From Draconibacterium orientale (lineage in GTDB: Bacteria > Bacteroidota > Bacteroidia > Bacteroidales > FEN-979): a stretch of DNA of 42,324 nt. The DNA lies in contig DYQT01000004.1 in the NCBI GenBank assembly GCA_020719165.1, positions 1-42,324 of the forward strand, written 5' to 3'. This document shows positions 32,732-41,695 of the stretch, one piece after another; positions within the stretch are counted from its first letter, which is position 1, and each line of letters starts with the position of its first letter. Under the pieces are notes generated by a model, which was not told the origin of the DNA, searched no databases, and was given only the letters and a program-made list of their open reading frames with translations. The position numbers and the translations under genes are program-made.

Positions 32732-34642
32732 ATGCAAAAAGGTAAAATAAACGTACAGACTGAGAACATCTTTCCAATTATCAAAAAATTTCTTTATTCT
32801 GAGCATGAAATATTTCTTCGTGAATTGATTTCCAACGCTGTAGATGCAACCCAGAAGCTCAAAACCCTGGCTGCTCTTGGAAAATACAGTGGCGACATCA
32901 GCGATTTGACCATTGAAGTTACCCTGAATAAAAAGAAAAAGACCATCTCCATTAAAGACAAGGGAATTGGGATGACTCCGGCTGAAGTTGACAAATATAT
33001 CAACCAAATTGCATTTTCAAGTGCAGAAGAGTTCATAAAAAAATTCAAAACAAAGTCGGAATCGGAAATGAATGCCATTATCGGCCATTTCGGGCTTGGA
33101 TTTTATTCCAGTTTCATGGTTTCCGACAAAGTGGATATTTACACAAAAACTTATCAGAAAAAAGGTGAAACGGCAGGTGTTCATTGGGAATGCGATGGCA
33201 GTCCGGATTACACCATGGATGAATTCGATAAAAAGGAGCGGGGTACCGAGGTTATCCTTCATATTGCCGATGATTCCAAAGATTATCTGGAGGAGCACAC
33301 CCTTTTAGGTATTCTGAAAAAATATTGCAAGTTTCTACCCGTGCCCATACAATTCGGCACCGAAAAGATTTGGGAAACGGTTGAAGGTGAAAAAGACAAA
33401 GATGGCAACGACAAGCAGGTTGAAGTTGAAAAACCTCGCATTATCAATAACACCGACCCGATATGGAAAAAGAAACCAGTAGATTTGAAAGACGAGGATT
33501 ACAAAAGATTTTACAGAGAACTCTACCCCTACTCGTTTGATGAGCCGCTTTTCTGGATACATCTTAACGTTGACTACCCGTTTAATCTCACAGGAATCCT
33601 CTATTTCCCGAAAGTAAAACGAAACCTTGAAGTACAAAAAGATAAGATTCAGCTTTATTGCAACCAGGTTTTCGTTACCGATTCGGTTGAAGGGATTGTT
33701 CCTGACTTTCTGACACTGTTGCACGGGGTGATCGATTCTCCGGATATTCCGTTGAATGTTTCACGCAGCTACCTGCAGAGTGATCCCAATGTAAAAAAGA
33801 TTTCAAATCATATTACCAAAAAGGTTGCAGACAAGCTTGAGTCTCTTTTTAAAGAGAGCCGCCCTGAGTTTGAGACAAAATGGGATGATATCAAAGTATT
33901 TATCGAATATGGAATTATCTCACAACCTGAATTTTACGACCGGGCAAAGAAATTCTGTCTGTTGAAAAATGTAGATAACAAGTACTTTACCTTTGAAGAA
34001 TATGAGAAACTTGTCAAGCCTGCCCAACAGGATAAAGATGGTCAACTCATTTATATCTACGCAACAAATCAGCATGAACAATACAGTTTCATCGAATCGG
34101 TTAAAACACGGGGATATGATGTGCTGATGATGGATGGAATTCTCGAAGCCCATTTCATCAATACGTTGGAGCAAAAGCTTGAAAAAACACGGTTCACCCG
34201 TGTGGATGCAGATACTGTTGAAAAATTGATCAAAAAAGAGGATGCCCTTCCTTCCAAACTCAATGATGATCAGCAAAAAGTACTCAAAGAGTTATTTGAA
34301 AAACAAATCGATGATAAAAAATTCACGATTGTTTTTGAAAGCCTGAGTGAAAAAGAGGCGCCACTGCTCATCACGCAAAATGAATTTATGCGGCGTATGA
34401 AAGACATGTCGGCCCTGGGAGGCGGAGGAGGTTATGGGTTTATGGGAGAAATGCCCGAAAATTACAACATGGTTGTTAACTCGAACAATCCACTCGTGTC
34501 GAAAATACTCATTGAAACTGATGGTGAAAAACAGATAAAGACCATCAAGCATTTATTCGATCTTGCCTTACTTGCTCAAAATATGCTGAAAGGCAAAGAT
34601 TTGGCTGATTTTATCAAACGCAGTACCGATCAATTGGGATAA
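32732..34642 (+). CDS. htpG: Molecular chaperone HtpG (Hsp90)
   Basis: ATP-dependent cytosolic chaperone. 636 residues, normal bacterial length, no EEVD tail. N-terminal GHKL ATPase: IFLRELISNAVDATQKL (catalytic Glu and Mg-binding Asn), IKDKGIGMT (ATP-contact Asp) and IGHFGLGFYSSFMV (lid glycine motif). Middle domain: LNVSRSYLQSDPNVKKISN, carrying the conserved Arg that contacts gamma-phosphate. The C-terminal dimerisation domain ends at FIKRSTDQLG. It has its own promoter element and a striking inverted repeat just before the ATG, in keeping with stress control. lemA follows after 41 bases. Confidence 0.96.
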   Translation: MQKGKINVQTENIFPIIKKFLYSEHEIFLRELISNAVDATQKLKTLAALGKYSGDISDLTIEVTLNKKKKTISIKDKGIGMTPAEVDKYINQIAFSSAEEFIKKFKTKSESEMNAIIGHFGLGFYSSFMVSDKVDIYTKTYQKKGETAGVHWECDGSPDYTMDEFDKKERGTEVILHIADDSKDYLEEHTLLGILKKYCKFLPVPIQFGTEKIWETVEGEKDKDGNDKQVEVEKPRIINNTDPIWKKKPVDLKDEDYKRFYRELYPYSFDEPLFWIHLNVDYPFNLTGILYFPKVKRNLEVQKDKIQLYCNQVFVTDSVEGIVPDFLTLLHGVIDSPDIPLNVSRSYLQSDPNVKKISNHITKKVADKLESLFKESRPEFETKWDDIKVFIEYGIISQPEFYDRAKKFCLLKNVDNKYFTFEEYEKLVKPAQQDKDGQLIYIYATNQHEQYSFIESVKTRGYDVLMMDGILEAHFINTLEQKLEKTRFTRVDADTVEKLIKKEDALPSKLNDDQQKVLKELFEKQIDDKKFTIVFESLSEKEAPLLITQNEFMRRMKDMSALGGGGGYGFMGEMPENYNMVVNSNNPLVSKILIETDGEKQIKTIKHLFDLALLAQNMLKGKDLADFIKRSTDQLG

Positions 34643-34683
34643 ATTGTAATTTTATCAAATATTAACCAAAAAATAAATCTATC

Positions 34684-35280
34684 ATGAAATTAAGTAAAGG
34701 TTGGATCATATTAATAGTAGTTATCGGTGTTGTGCTTCTCCTCATAGGTTGGGCCACCGGAATAAACAACAATTTGGTTACCAAGGAAGAAGGTGTAAAC
34801 CAAGCCTGGGCGAATGTTGAAAACGTTTATCAACGGAGACTTGATCTCATACCCAATCTGGTAAACACGGTGAAGGGGGTCGCAAAATTCGAGCAGCAAA
34901 CCCTCACCGCAGTAATCGAAGCACGTGCAAAGGCAACCAGCGTTCAGATCAATCCCAAAAACCTGGATGAAGGTTCTTTGCAAAAGTTTCAGGAAGCCCA
35001 GAATGGCGTAAGTTCAGCTCTTGGCCGACTGATGGTTGTTGTTGAAAAATACCCGGAACTGAAAGCAACTCAAAACTTTTCGGAACTCCAGGCTCAGTTG
35101 GAAGGGACCGAGAATCGGATCACTGTTGAACGGATGAAGTTCAACGAGTCGGCCCAAAGTTACAACACCTATCTGCGCAAGTTCCCTAACAGCATGTTTG
35201 CCAGCATGCTTGGTTTTCAGAAAAAAGCATATTTTCAGGCACAGGCTGGCGCTGAAAAGGCCCCCGAAGTTCAGTTCTAA
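34684..35280 (+). CDS. lemA: LemA family protein
   Basis: 198-residue membrane-anchored protein. One N-terminal membrane segment (IILIVVIGVVLLLIGWATGI, about 8-27) precedes a four-helix extracytoplasmic domain with the LemA hallmarks VNQAWANVENVYQRRLDLIP, LVNTVKG and the C-terminal NSMFASMLGFQKKAYFQAQA. Function is not settled; lemA is regularly found with TPM-domain genes, as here, where two follow. ATG 34684 is the only start placing the anchor at the N-terminus. Confidence 0.93.
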   Translation: MKLSKGWIILIVVIGVVLLLIGWATGINNNLVTKEEGVNQAWANVENVYQRRLDLIPNLVNTVKGVAKFEQQTLTAVIEARAKATSVQINPKNLDEGSLQKFQEAQNGVSSALGRLMVVVEKYPELKATQNFSELQAQLEGTENRITVERMKFNESAQSYNTYLRKFPNSMFASMLGFQKKAYFQAQAGAEKAPEVQF

Positions 35281-35334
35281 CAATCCCAGGGTCATTTTGA
35301 AAACCTATTTATAACCGACTGAAAGCAAAAACAC

Positions 35335-35781
35335 ATGGGGAACACTGCAAAAGATTTTTTTTCAAAGCAGGAACAAGAGGAGATCAAACACGCCATTATG
35401 AATGCCGAATTGGACACCTCCGGTGAAATTCGCATCCATATTGAAAACTCTGTTACGGGTGATGCGATGGATCGGGCTGCTTATATCTTCAAGCAACTGG
35501 GCATGGATAAAACTGAGCTCAGGAATGGAGTGCTGATTTACCTCGCGCTAAAAAACCGACGCTTTGCGATCATTGGTGACAAAGGCATTCACAAAGTCGT
35601 GCCGGAAAATTTCTGGAACGATATTAAGGCCAATATGTTAAATCATTTTCGCGAGAATCGCTTCACGGATGGTCTTATTGAGGCAATCTCAGCAGCTGGC
35701 CTTCAACTAAAACAGCATTATCCATATCACATGCATGATGTAAACGAACTCTCAGATGATATTTCGTTTGGGAAGGATTGA
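35335..35781 (+). CDS. TPM-domain protein (short, soluble)
   Basis: 148 residues with a TPM_phosphatase/YgcG-type domain. It starts SKQEQEEIKHAIMNAELDTS, continues GEIRIHIENSV and GVLIYLALKNRRFAIIGDKG (the conserved core), and ends with helices (FRENRFTDGLIEAISAAGLQ). Unlike the next gene it lacks signal peptide, membrane segment and Gly-rich tail, so it is predicted cytoplasmic. The lemA-TPM-TPM order is recurrent in Bacteroidota. The biochemical role in bacteria is unclear; the phosphatase name comes from a plant homologue. A 112-base octamer array follows its stop. Confidence 0.88.
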   Translation: MGNTAKDFFSKQEQEEIKHAIMNAELDTSGEIRIHIENSVTGDAMDRAAYIFKQLGMDKTELRNGVLIYLALKNRRFAIIGDKGIHKVVPENFWNDIKANMLNHFRENRFTDGLIEAISAAGLQLKQHYPYHMHDVNELSDDISFGKD

Positions 35782-35786
35782 TTTTG

Positions 35787-35898
35787 ATGTGATGATGTGC
35801 TAATGTGCTGATGTGATGATGTGATGATGGGATGATGTGATGATGTGCTAATGTGCTAATGTGCTAATGTGCTGATGTGCTGATGTGCTGATGTGTTA
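35787..35898. repeat. Fourteen tandem 8-base repeats (ATGTGMTR)
   Basis: Fourteen units in strict 8-base register: ATGTGATG, ATGTGCTA and ATGTGCTG variants, plus single ATGGGATG and ATGTGTTA units. The array starts 5 bases after one TPM gene stop and ends 20 bases before the next ATG, filling the whole gap. Variant order (blocks of -CTA then -CTG) suggests growth by slippage. No spacers, so it is not a CRISPR. Confidence 0.92.
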
Positions 35899-35918
35899 AT
35901 TTGAAAAAGAAGGACGGT

Positions 35919-36737
35919 ATGAAAAGTTTCAGGGTTTTGGTTATTGCTCTTTTTTGGATTTTCGGGTTTTCCGGATTTTCAGAGGTATCCGGCCAGGATA
36001 TTCCGGCCAGGCCAGATCCACCGCGGCTGGTAAATGATTTTGCCGGAGTGCTTAGCGCTGAGGAGGTTCAAAGTCTTGAGCAAAAACTTGTTATGTTTAA
36101 TGATTCAACTTCGACACAAATCGTTGTGGTGCTGGTTAAATCGCTCAACGGATATGACAAAAACGAGTTTGCGCGATTAATTGGCGAGAAATGGGGTGTT
36201 GGCCAGAAAGGTAAAAATAACGGGGCTGTCGTGCTCGTTAAGCCCAAGTATGCCGGTGAAAAAGGTGAGGCCTGTATTCAAACAGGATATGGACTTGAGG
36301 GTGCTATTCCCGATGCGTTGGCAAAACGGATTTTTGAGAATGAGATGCTCCCGAACTTCAAAAACGGCAATTATTATGCAGGCATTGAATCGGCTACTAA
36401 TACCATGATCTCGCTCGCCAAAGGGGAATACACTGCCGAACAATATGATAAAAGATCAAAGAAAAAATCGAGCCCGTATGCTCTTCTTATTCCCCTGATC
36501 ATCATGGTTGTTGTATTCGCCATGATGCGGGGGAGCCGCGGTCGTGGGACTTCTATTGGTAAAAATTTACCATTTTGGGCTGCCCTCGGGTTGCTTGGGT
36601 CAATGGGCCGCGGTCACAGCGGATCGTGGAATGACTTTTCTTCGGGCAGTGGTGGTTTCGGAGGAGGCGGCGGCGGAGGTTTTGGAGGTTTTGGAGGAGG
36701 CAGTTTTGGCGGTGGCGGCGCGGGCGGCAGTTGGTAA
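35919..36737 (+). CDS. TPM-domain protein YgcG-like, membrane-anchored with Gly-rich tail
   Basis: 272 residues. Signal peptide (MKSFRVLVIALFWIFGFSGF, cleavage near SGQ); TPM domain opening RPDPPRLVNDFAGVLSAEEV and containing TQIVVVLVKSLNGYD, EKWGVGQKGKNNGAVVLVKP and IQTGYGLEGAIPDALAKRI; one membrane segment (YALLIPLIIMVVVFAMMRG); then a Gly/Phe/Ser-rich C-terminus (FGGGGGGGFGGFGGGSFGGG). This is the classic YgcG plan. I chose ATG 35919, preceded by AAGGA, over TTG 35901. It follows lemA and the short TPM gene, with the octamer array in between, and overlaps the stop/start junction with DUF4492. Confidence 0.9.
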   Translation: MKSFRVLVIALFWIFGFSGFSEVSGQDIPARPDPPRLVNDFAGVLSAEEVQSLEQKLVMFNDSTSTQIVVVLVKSLNGYDKNEFARLIGEKWGVGQKGKNNGAVVLVKPKYAGEKGEACIQTGYGLEGAIPDALAKRIFENEMLPNFKNGNYYAGIESATNTMISLAKGEYTAEQYDKRSKKKSSPYALLIPLIIMVVVFAMMRGSRGRGTSIGKNLPFWAALGLLGSMGRGHSGSWNDFSSGSGGFGGGGGGGFGGFGGGSFGGGGAGGSW

Positions 36738-36965
36738 ATGGCAATGAAGTTGAAGCTGATAAAAAAACTTTGGTATTTCTATGCCGATGGTTTCCGCCAG
36801 ATGACCGTTGGCAGAAGACTCTGGATTATTATTCTGATTAAATTATTCATCATTTTTTTTATTCTTCGACTGTTTTTTTTTCCAAACTTTTTAAACACCA
36901 GATTTGATTCTGATAAAGAAAAAGGCGATCATGTTGGGAAGGAGCTGATTGAACGAACGCATTAA
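36738..36965 (+). CDS. DUF4492 family small membrane protein
   Basis: 75 residues with the DUF4492 signature WYFYADGFRQMTVGRRLWII followed by a membrane segment (IILIKLFIIFFILRLFFFPN). The Bacteroidota family often accompanies cytochrome bd oxidase genes, but none is visible here. No function is known. It starts directly after the stop of the TPM gene, so it is the last gene of the lemA cluster, and the bidirectional terminator follows its stop. The N-terminus is basic (MAMKLKLIKKL), consistent with a cytoplasmic N-terminal end. Confidence 0.85.
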   Translation: MAMKLKLIKKLWYFYADGFRQMTVGRRLWIIILIKLFIIFFILRLFFFPNFLNTRFDSDKEKGDHVGKELIERTH

Positions 36966-36997
36966 AAAAGCCGGTGCTTTGGAGCAACCGGCTTTTT
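36965..36997. terminator. Bidirectional Rho-independent terminator
   Basis: AAAAAGCCGGT (36965-36975) and ACCGGCTTTTT (36987-36997) form a perfect 11-bp stem with an 11-base loop. T runs exist in both directions, so it can end both the plus-strand lemA/DUF4492 operon and the minus-strand skp operon, which stops at 37016. Confidence 0.93.
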
Positions 36998-37015
36998 GAT
37001 TTAAAGGTAAGTGAT

Positions 37016-37540
37016 TTATTGAACCCCAAGTTTCTTTTTCACTAAAACCATCACATCATCTGCCTCATCTTTGTAAATAACAACATCTTCAATGGCATTT
37101 AAAATATAGGTGAACTTGTTTTCCTTAGCCACCTCTTTAATTGCTACTTTGGCTCTTTCGATAAAAGGTGCAACCAGTTCCTGCTGCTTGTTTTGAAGAT
37201 CCTGGCTTGCCTGCTGCTGGAAAGCATCAATACGCCCCTGGAGATCGGATAATTCCTTTTCTTTGGTTTGTTTGATCAAATCTGACATACTAGCAGCCTG
37301 AGATTGATAATCCTGATACTTGCTTTCAAATTCAGCCTTCATGGCATCCATTTGATCGGTAAGCGCTTTTTGATAATTCTGAAGTTTGATCTTGACTGAA
37401 TCAATTCCTGGCATAGCTGCCAAAAGAGTATTGAAATCAATATATCCAATCTTGACCGGATTTTGTGCTTGTGATGCGAAAGAACAACCAACGATTAGGG
37501 TAATAACGGCAAAGAGTTTAGCTAATTTTTTCATTTTCAA
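37016..37540 (-). CDS. Skp/OmpH family periplasmic chaperone (copy 1)
   Basis: 174 residues. Signal peptide (KKLAKLFAVITLIVGCSFAS, cleavage near SQAQ), then the OmpH start VKIGYIDFNTLLAAMPGIDS, a long charged coiled-coil (about 50-130), and a C-terminal strand FTYILNAIEDVVIYKDEADD. Skp trimers hold unfolded outer-membrane proteins for BamA. It is the last gene of the minus-strand operon; a TAnnTTTG element sits just upstream, so it may also be transcribed alone. The second in-frame ATG (37534) is also possible. Confidence 0.92.
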   Translation of the reverse strand: MKMKKLAKLFAVITLIVGCSFASQAQNPVKIGYIDFNTLLAAMPGIDSVKIKLQNYQKALTDQMDAMKAEFESKYQDYQSQAASMSDLIKQTKEKELSDLQGRIDAFQQQASQDLQNKQQELVAPFIERAKVAIKEVAKENKFTYILNAIEDVVIYKDEADDVMVLVKKKLGVQ

Positions 37541-37573
37541 TAATTAAATGGTTTATACTAAGATTTGGTGATG

Positions 37574-37581
37574 CAAAAGTA
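37574..37581 (-). promoter_or_regulatory. Bacteroidota -7 element of skp copy 1
   Basis: The minus strand reads TACTTTTG (TAnnTTTG), 33 bases before the start codon. No clear TTG at -33. Confidence 0.5.
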
Positions 37582-37591
37582 AACATTTTTT

Positions 37592-38218
37592 TTATTTTTT
37601 TGGTTCCCGGGAATCAGTTCCACCGGCAGGCATTTCTCTGGCTCCCGATGATTTTGGCTCTGAAGGAGATCCGCTGCCCGGTTTGGCTTTTCCTTTACGA
37701 TTGTTCAGGTTCGCTCCCATATTATCAAGCACATCATCGCTGATATCATATTTCGGATTGGCATACATCATGGTCAAACTTCCGCCTTTATCAAACACCA
37801 CTGCATAGTTATTGTTGGTTGCAAGTTCCTGAATCGCATTATAAATCCGTTCCTGAATAGGCTTAACCAGTTCCTGCCGTTTTTTAAACAAATCACCATC
37901 TTTACCAAAGCGGGTCCGCTGTAAGTTTTTGGCGTCTTTTTCCTTATCCACGATTTCCTGTTCCTTTTTCTTTTTCATATCATCGGGAAGGAGCACAGCC
38001 TGAGTCTGGTAATCTTTATACATTTTATCAACTTCGGCAAACTTTGCTTCAATCTCCTTTTGCCATTGAGCGGATATCTCATCCAATTGGGCCTGGGCTT
38101 CAGCAAATTCAGGAATGTTGTCGAGAATATACTGGGTATCAACATAGGCAAATTTCTGTGCCTGTACCATCATTGCCGTAAAAATGATAAGTGTCAAAAT
38201 TAATACTGTCTTTTTCAT
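37592..38218 (-). CDS. Skp/OmpH family periplasmic chaperone (copy 2, with extended C-terminus)
   Basis: 208 residues. Signal peptide (KKTVLILTLIIFTAMMVQAQ), then FAYVDTQYILDNIPEFAEAQ and a coiled coil (about 45-125). The OmpH C-terminal strand reads NNNYAVVFDKGGSLTMMYAN. A hydrophilic tail of about 35 residues (GKAKPGSGSPSEPKSSGARE...) rich in Gly, Ser, Pro and Lys is absent from copy 1 and probably disordered. It lies between bamA and skp copy 1. Two divergent copies beside bamA are usual in Bacteroidota and may handle different clients. Confidence 0.93.
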   Translation of the reverse strand: MKKTVLILTLIIFTAMMVQAQKFAYVDTQYILDNIPEFAEAQAQLDEISAQWQKEIEAKFAEVDKMYKDYQTQAVLLPDDMKKKKEQEIVDKEKDAKNLQRTRFGKDGDLFKKRQELVKPIQERIYNAIQELATNNNYAVVFDKGGSLTMMYANPKYDISDDVLDNMGANLNNRKGKAKPGSGSPSEPKSSGAREMPAGGTDSREPKK

Positions 38219-38283
38219 ATACGATTTATTTATTGATCATTTGATTTATTTATCGTGACGAAATCACCTTTTACCTCATTCTT

Positions 38284-40905
38284 CTAATCAATGGATGAAT
38301 TAATAGAGAAATGGAATTGGCCTCCGCTTGCTCCGGGAACGCCCGGAACTTCATCAAGACCGTAACCCCAATCAAGACCCAGAAGTCCGAACATGGGTAA
38401 AAAGACTCTCACACCAAAACCCGCCGAGCGGTAAACATTGAAAGGGTTGAAATTAGCCCACTTCAGCCAGTCGTTTCCGGCCTCAACAAAAGCAAGTCCA
38501 AAAATAGTCGCACTCGGATTCAGTGAGATCGGATAGCGCAATTCGAGGGTATAACGGGTGTAAACCGTCCCCCCAATGGTGGATGGATAACCCGGTGTAA
38601 GCGAATTATTCGCATATCCACGCATGCCAATCAGTTCCCGGCCATCCATATTGTTATATCCCGACAATCCATCTCCGCCAAGGTAAAACCGTTCGAAGGG
38701 GGTAACTCCCAAATCCTGATTGTATGCTCCCAGAAATCCAAGTTGAAGCCTGGGAGTCATTACGAGTTTTTCGATAAGGTTGATATACCATGCTCCTTTG
38801 AATTTAATCTTGTAGTATTCAACCCACTTGTAACGCTCATTGGGGAGCATCGATTTATAATCAACATTACCCCTGAACATGGAATAGGGAGGTGTAAGTT
38901 CCAGGTTTATGGTAAACTCTGATCCATTTCTGGCAAAAATAGGCGCATCAACCGAATTTCGCGACAGCGCGATCGAATAACTTAAAGCATTATAAACTCC
39001 GTTGCCCCCGCCAAAGGTGAAAATCGAAGAATAATTATAGGTGTTATACCGGTTATAATTCAAACTTTGATACAGTGAAAAATAATCATCGGGCCAACGT
39101 AACTGAGTACCAAGTCCGACAGAAATACCGTCAATTTTAAAATAGGCATACCCTACGTCATTTGCGGCCAATCCATTGGTGTATTTTGAATGAAAATAGG
39201 AAAGGCTCAGTGCCAATGGCTTTCTTCCTCCCAGCCATGGTTCTGTAAAAGAGAAACTATAGCTGAAATAGCCTTTCCCATAGGTTTGGAAACGCAAACT
39301 AAGTTTTTGGCCATCTCCCGCAGGGATCGGCTTCCATGATTTGAGATTGGTAATATTCTTTAAAGAAAAGTTGTTGAAGGACAATCCGAGTGTGCCAACA
39401 ATTCTGCCATAACCCCACCCACCCGAAAGTTCGATCTGGTCAGCAGAGGTTTCCGTAACATCATATCCGATGTCAACCGTGCCATCTTCCGGATTGGGAT
39501 TGACATTGGGAGTTAGTTTCTCGGCGTCAAAATACTTCAGCTGGGCCAATTGACGCTGCGAGCGAATTAACCTGTCGCGGCTAAACAGCTGGCCCGGACG
39601 TGTTTGGACTTCACGCAGGGCAACGTGGTCGTTGGTTTTGGTGTTGCCTTTGATGGTCACTTTATTCACGGTTGCTTGCTTGCCCTCATGCATGCGAATC
39701 TCAATATCAACCGAATCGCTTTGAACCCTTGTTTCAACCGGCACTACGTCAAAAAAGAGATACCCGTCATCCATGTAGAGTGATCTGATATCGGCGCCGG
39801 CAGGATTGTAGGTAAGCGCCTCTTCAAGCGCAACCTGATCATAAACATCGCCTTTTCCTATTTTCAGGATACGATCGAGAAATTTTGAAGGGTATTTTGT
39901 ATTTCCAACCCAGGTGATGCTCCTGATATAATACTTTGGACCTTCCTCAATCCAAAGGTCGATGTTAATCGTATTGTCATCATTTTTAGAGACAGAGTCC
40001 CGTAAAATACGGGCATCCCGATAACCAAGCGCATTGTATTTCCCTATAAGCAGTTGTTTATCAGCCTGATAATCTTCATCAATAAATTTAGCAGATTTAA
40101 ATATTCTGAGCCTGATATTGTCATTAGCCTGCTGCCCTAAAACATTGCCGATTTCGACAAAATCGAGGGTTGCCGCCTCTTTTGCTGAATTATATACAAC
40201 CTTGTCAAGGTCATTCATCGGATTAAAAACGCTTTTTTCTTTGGTTTTTTTAAATGATGACTTTATCACATCCGATCCTATGTTTTTATTTCCATGGATG
40301 TTAATGGAATAAACTTTAACCTTTTCATTTTTATCGATGTTGATATACATCGTAACCTCATTGGCCGTAGCACTGTCCTTTTTAAGCTGAATATCAATAT
40401 CGGTGTTTAAAAATCCTTTGTCATTGTAAAACTTTTTAATAATATTTTTCGTTTTAATTATCAGGTTGTCTGTCACATAGTCACCCTTCACCAATCTGAT
40501 TTTCTGTCGGATATCATCAGCGTCCGACTTTTTTATACCATTAAACTGAAATTTGGATAATCTCGGGCGTTCGGTGAGGTTGAAATCGAGAAAAATCTGA
40601 TTGTCAACAATTTTGGTCACAGAAATTTTTATATCCTCAAAAAGGCCCTGTTCCCAAAGTTTGCGAACAGATTGTGATAGTTTATCACCGGGAACCTTTA
40701 TTTTATCGCCTACAGTTAACCCTGATAGCATGATTAAAACATTGCCATCGAGGTATTTCACACCGCTAACTGTAATTCCTCCGATGTAAAATTCCTTCGG
40801 GCTGGCGTAGTCGGTAACATTGCCCTCACCGAGACTCATCTGGGCAAAAAGTGGCAGGGAAACAAGCATTAAAAATAAAGTAATCAGCAGGTTGTGAAGT
40901 CTCAT
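38284..40905 (-). CDS. bamA: Outer membrane protein assembly factor BamA
   Basis: Core of the BAM complex that inserts beta-barrel proteins into the outer membrane. 873 residues: signal peptide (LLITLFLMLVSLPLFAQ, about 5-22), five predicted POTRA domains (about 40-470; strand starts such as FYIGGITVSGVKYLDGN and ATVNKVTIKGNTKTNDHV), then a 16-strand barrel. The lid loop motif appears as YLGGDGLSGYNNMDGRELIGMRGY, with the VRGY-type motif as MRGY. The protein ends QFHFSINSSID, so the last residue is not the aromatic usual in outer-membrane beta-signals. It follows uppS by 6 bases and leads into the skp pair. Confidence 0.95.
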   Translation of the reverse strand: MRLHNLLITLFLMLVSLPLFAQMSLGEGNVTDYASPKEFYIGGITVSGVKYLDGNVLIMLSGLTVGDKIKVPGDKLSQSVRKLWEQGLFEDIKISVTKIVDNQIFLDFNLTERPRLSKFQFNGIKKSDADDIRQKIRLVKGDYVTDNLIIKTKNIIKKFYNDKGFLNTDIDIQLKKDSATANEVTMYINIDKNEKVKVYSINIHGNKNIGSDVIKSSFKKTKEKSVFNPMNDLDKVVYNSAKEAATLDFVEIGNVLGQQANDNIRLRIFKSAKFIDEDYQADKQLLIGKYNALGYRDARILRDSVSKNDDNTINIDLWIEEGPKYYIRSITWVGNTKYPSKFLDRILKIGKGDVYDQVALEEALTYNPAGADIRSLYMDDGYLFFDVVPVETRVQSDSVDIEIRMHEGKQATVNKVTIKGNTKTNDHVALREVQTRPGQLFSRDRLIRSQRQLAQLKYFDAEKLTPNVNPNPEDGTVDIGYDVTETSADQIELSGGWGYGRIVGTLGLSFNNFSLKNITNLKSWKPIPAGDGQKLSLRFQTYGKGYFSYSFSFTEPWLGGRKPLALSLSYFHSKYTNGLAANDVGYAYFKIDGISVGLGTQLRWPDDYFSLYQSLNYNRYNTYNYSSIFTFGGGNGVYNALSYSIALSRNSVDAPIFARNGSEFTINLELTPPYSMFRGNVDYKSMLPNERYKWVEYYKIKFKGAWYINLIEKLVMTPRLQLGFLGAYNQDLGVTPFERFYLGGDGLSGYNNMDGRELIGMRGYANNSLTPGYPSTIGGTVYTRYTLELRYPISLNPSATIFGLAFVEAGNDWLKWANFNPFNVYRSAGFGVRVFLPMFGLLGLDWGYGLDEVPGVPGASGGQFHFSINSSID

Positions 40906-40911
40906 TCAGAT

Positions 40912-41679
40912 TTATTTACGTAAGTTGCCTTCAAATTCATTAATCTGTTCACTCGTAAGCCCAAATCTTCGCTCCCTTCCCTGAAAATCAAGAATGGCTT
41001 TGTAGAAATCGTCTTTACCGAAATCAGGCCAAAGTGTGTTGGTAAAATAAAATTCAGCATAAGCAATTTGCCATAGCAGAAAGTTGCTGATGCGATATTC
41101 CCCGCTGGTACGAATCAGGAGTTCCGGATCGGGGAAAGTTGAAGTAGCCAGGCAGGAAGTAAAGGTAGTAAGATCAATTTGATCGGGGGTCAGCTCCTTT
41201 GCTTCAACTTTTCTGGCAATTGTGCGGGCTGCTTCCACCAATTCCCATCTTGAACTGTAGCTCAGCGCCAAAATCAATGTTAATCCTGTGTTGCCGGCAG
41301 TCTCAGCAATTGACTTCATTAATTCTCGATAGCTTTTCGGTGGCAAACTTTTTAAATCACCAATCGCTTTAAGATTGATGTTATTATTCATCAAGGTCTT
41401 CATCTCCTTGTGAAGGGAGTTGACCAGAATGCGCATCAACGCATCGATTTCGTATTTGGGGCGGTTCCAGTTTTCTGTGGAAAAAGCATACATGGTCAGG
41501 TACCGAATGCCAAGTTCAGCAGCAGCCTCGGCAGTGTTGCGCACAGCGTCAACGCCCTTTTCATGACCAAGGGTTCGAATAAACCCACGTTTCTTGGCCC
41601 AGCGGCCATTTCCATCCATGATCACAGCCACGTGAACCGGCAATTTCTTTTTATCAATCTGGTCTTTGATTTCTATCAT
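40912..41679 (-). CDS. uppS: Isoprenyl transferase / undecaprenyl diphosphate synthase
   Basis: Makes the C55 lipid carrier for peptidoglycan and O-antigen by cis-condensation of isopentenyl diphosphate. 255 residues, full length. Visible: catalytic D22 in VAVIMDGNGRWAKKRG, the GHEKGVDAVR helix, YAFSTENWNRP, and C-terminal DPELLIRTSGEYRISNFLLW and ELWPDFG-like TLWPDFGKDDF. It starts 16 bases after the porG-like stop and ends 6 bases before bamA, so cell-wall lipid synthesis and outer-membrane assembly are in one operon, a common Bacteroidota order. Confidence 0.96.
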   Translation of the reverse strand: MIEIKDQIDKKKLPVHVAVIMDGNGRWAKKRGFIRTLGHEKGVDAVRNTAEAAAELGIRYLTMYAFSTENWNRPKYEIDALMRILVNSLHKEMKTLMNNNINLKAIGDLKSLPPKSYRELMKSIAETAGNTGLTLILALSYSSRWELVEAARTIARKVEAKELTPDQIDLTTFTSCLATSTFPDPELLIRTSGEYRISNFLLWQIAYAEFYFTNTLWPDFGKDDFYKAILDFQGRERRFGLTSEQINEFEGNLRK

Positions 41680-41695
41680 ATGGAAAATCCGAAAA

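Noticed and set aside
35787-35898. Possible CRISPR array
   Set aside because: Units are 8 bases with no spacers between them and no cas genes nearby; it is a simple tandem repeat.
36640-36735. G-rich tract as regulatory or quadruplex element
   Set aside because: It encodes the Gly-rich tail typical of YgcG-type TPM proteins; protein composition explains it.
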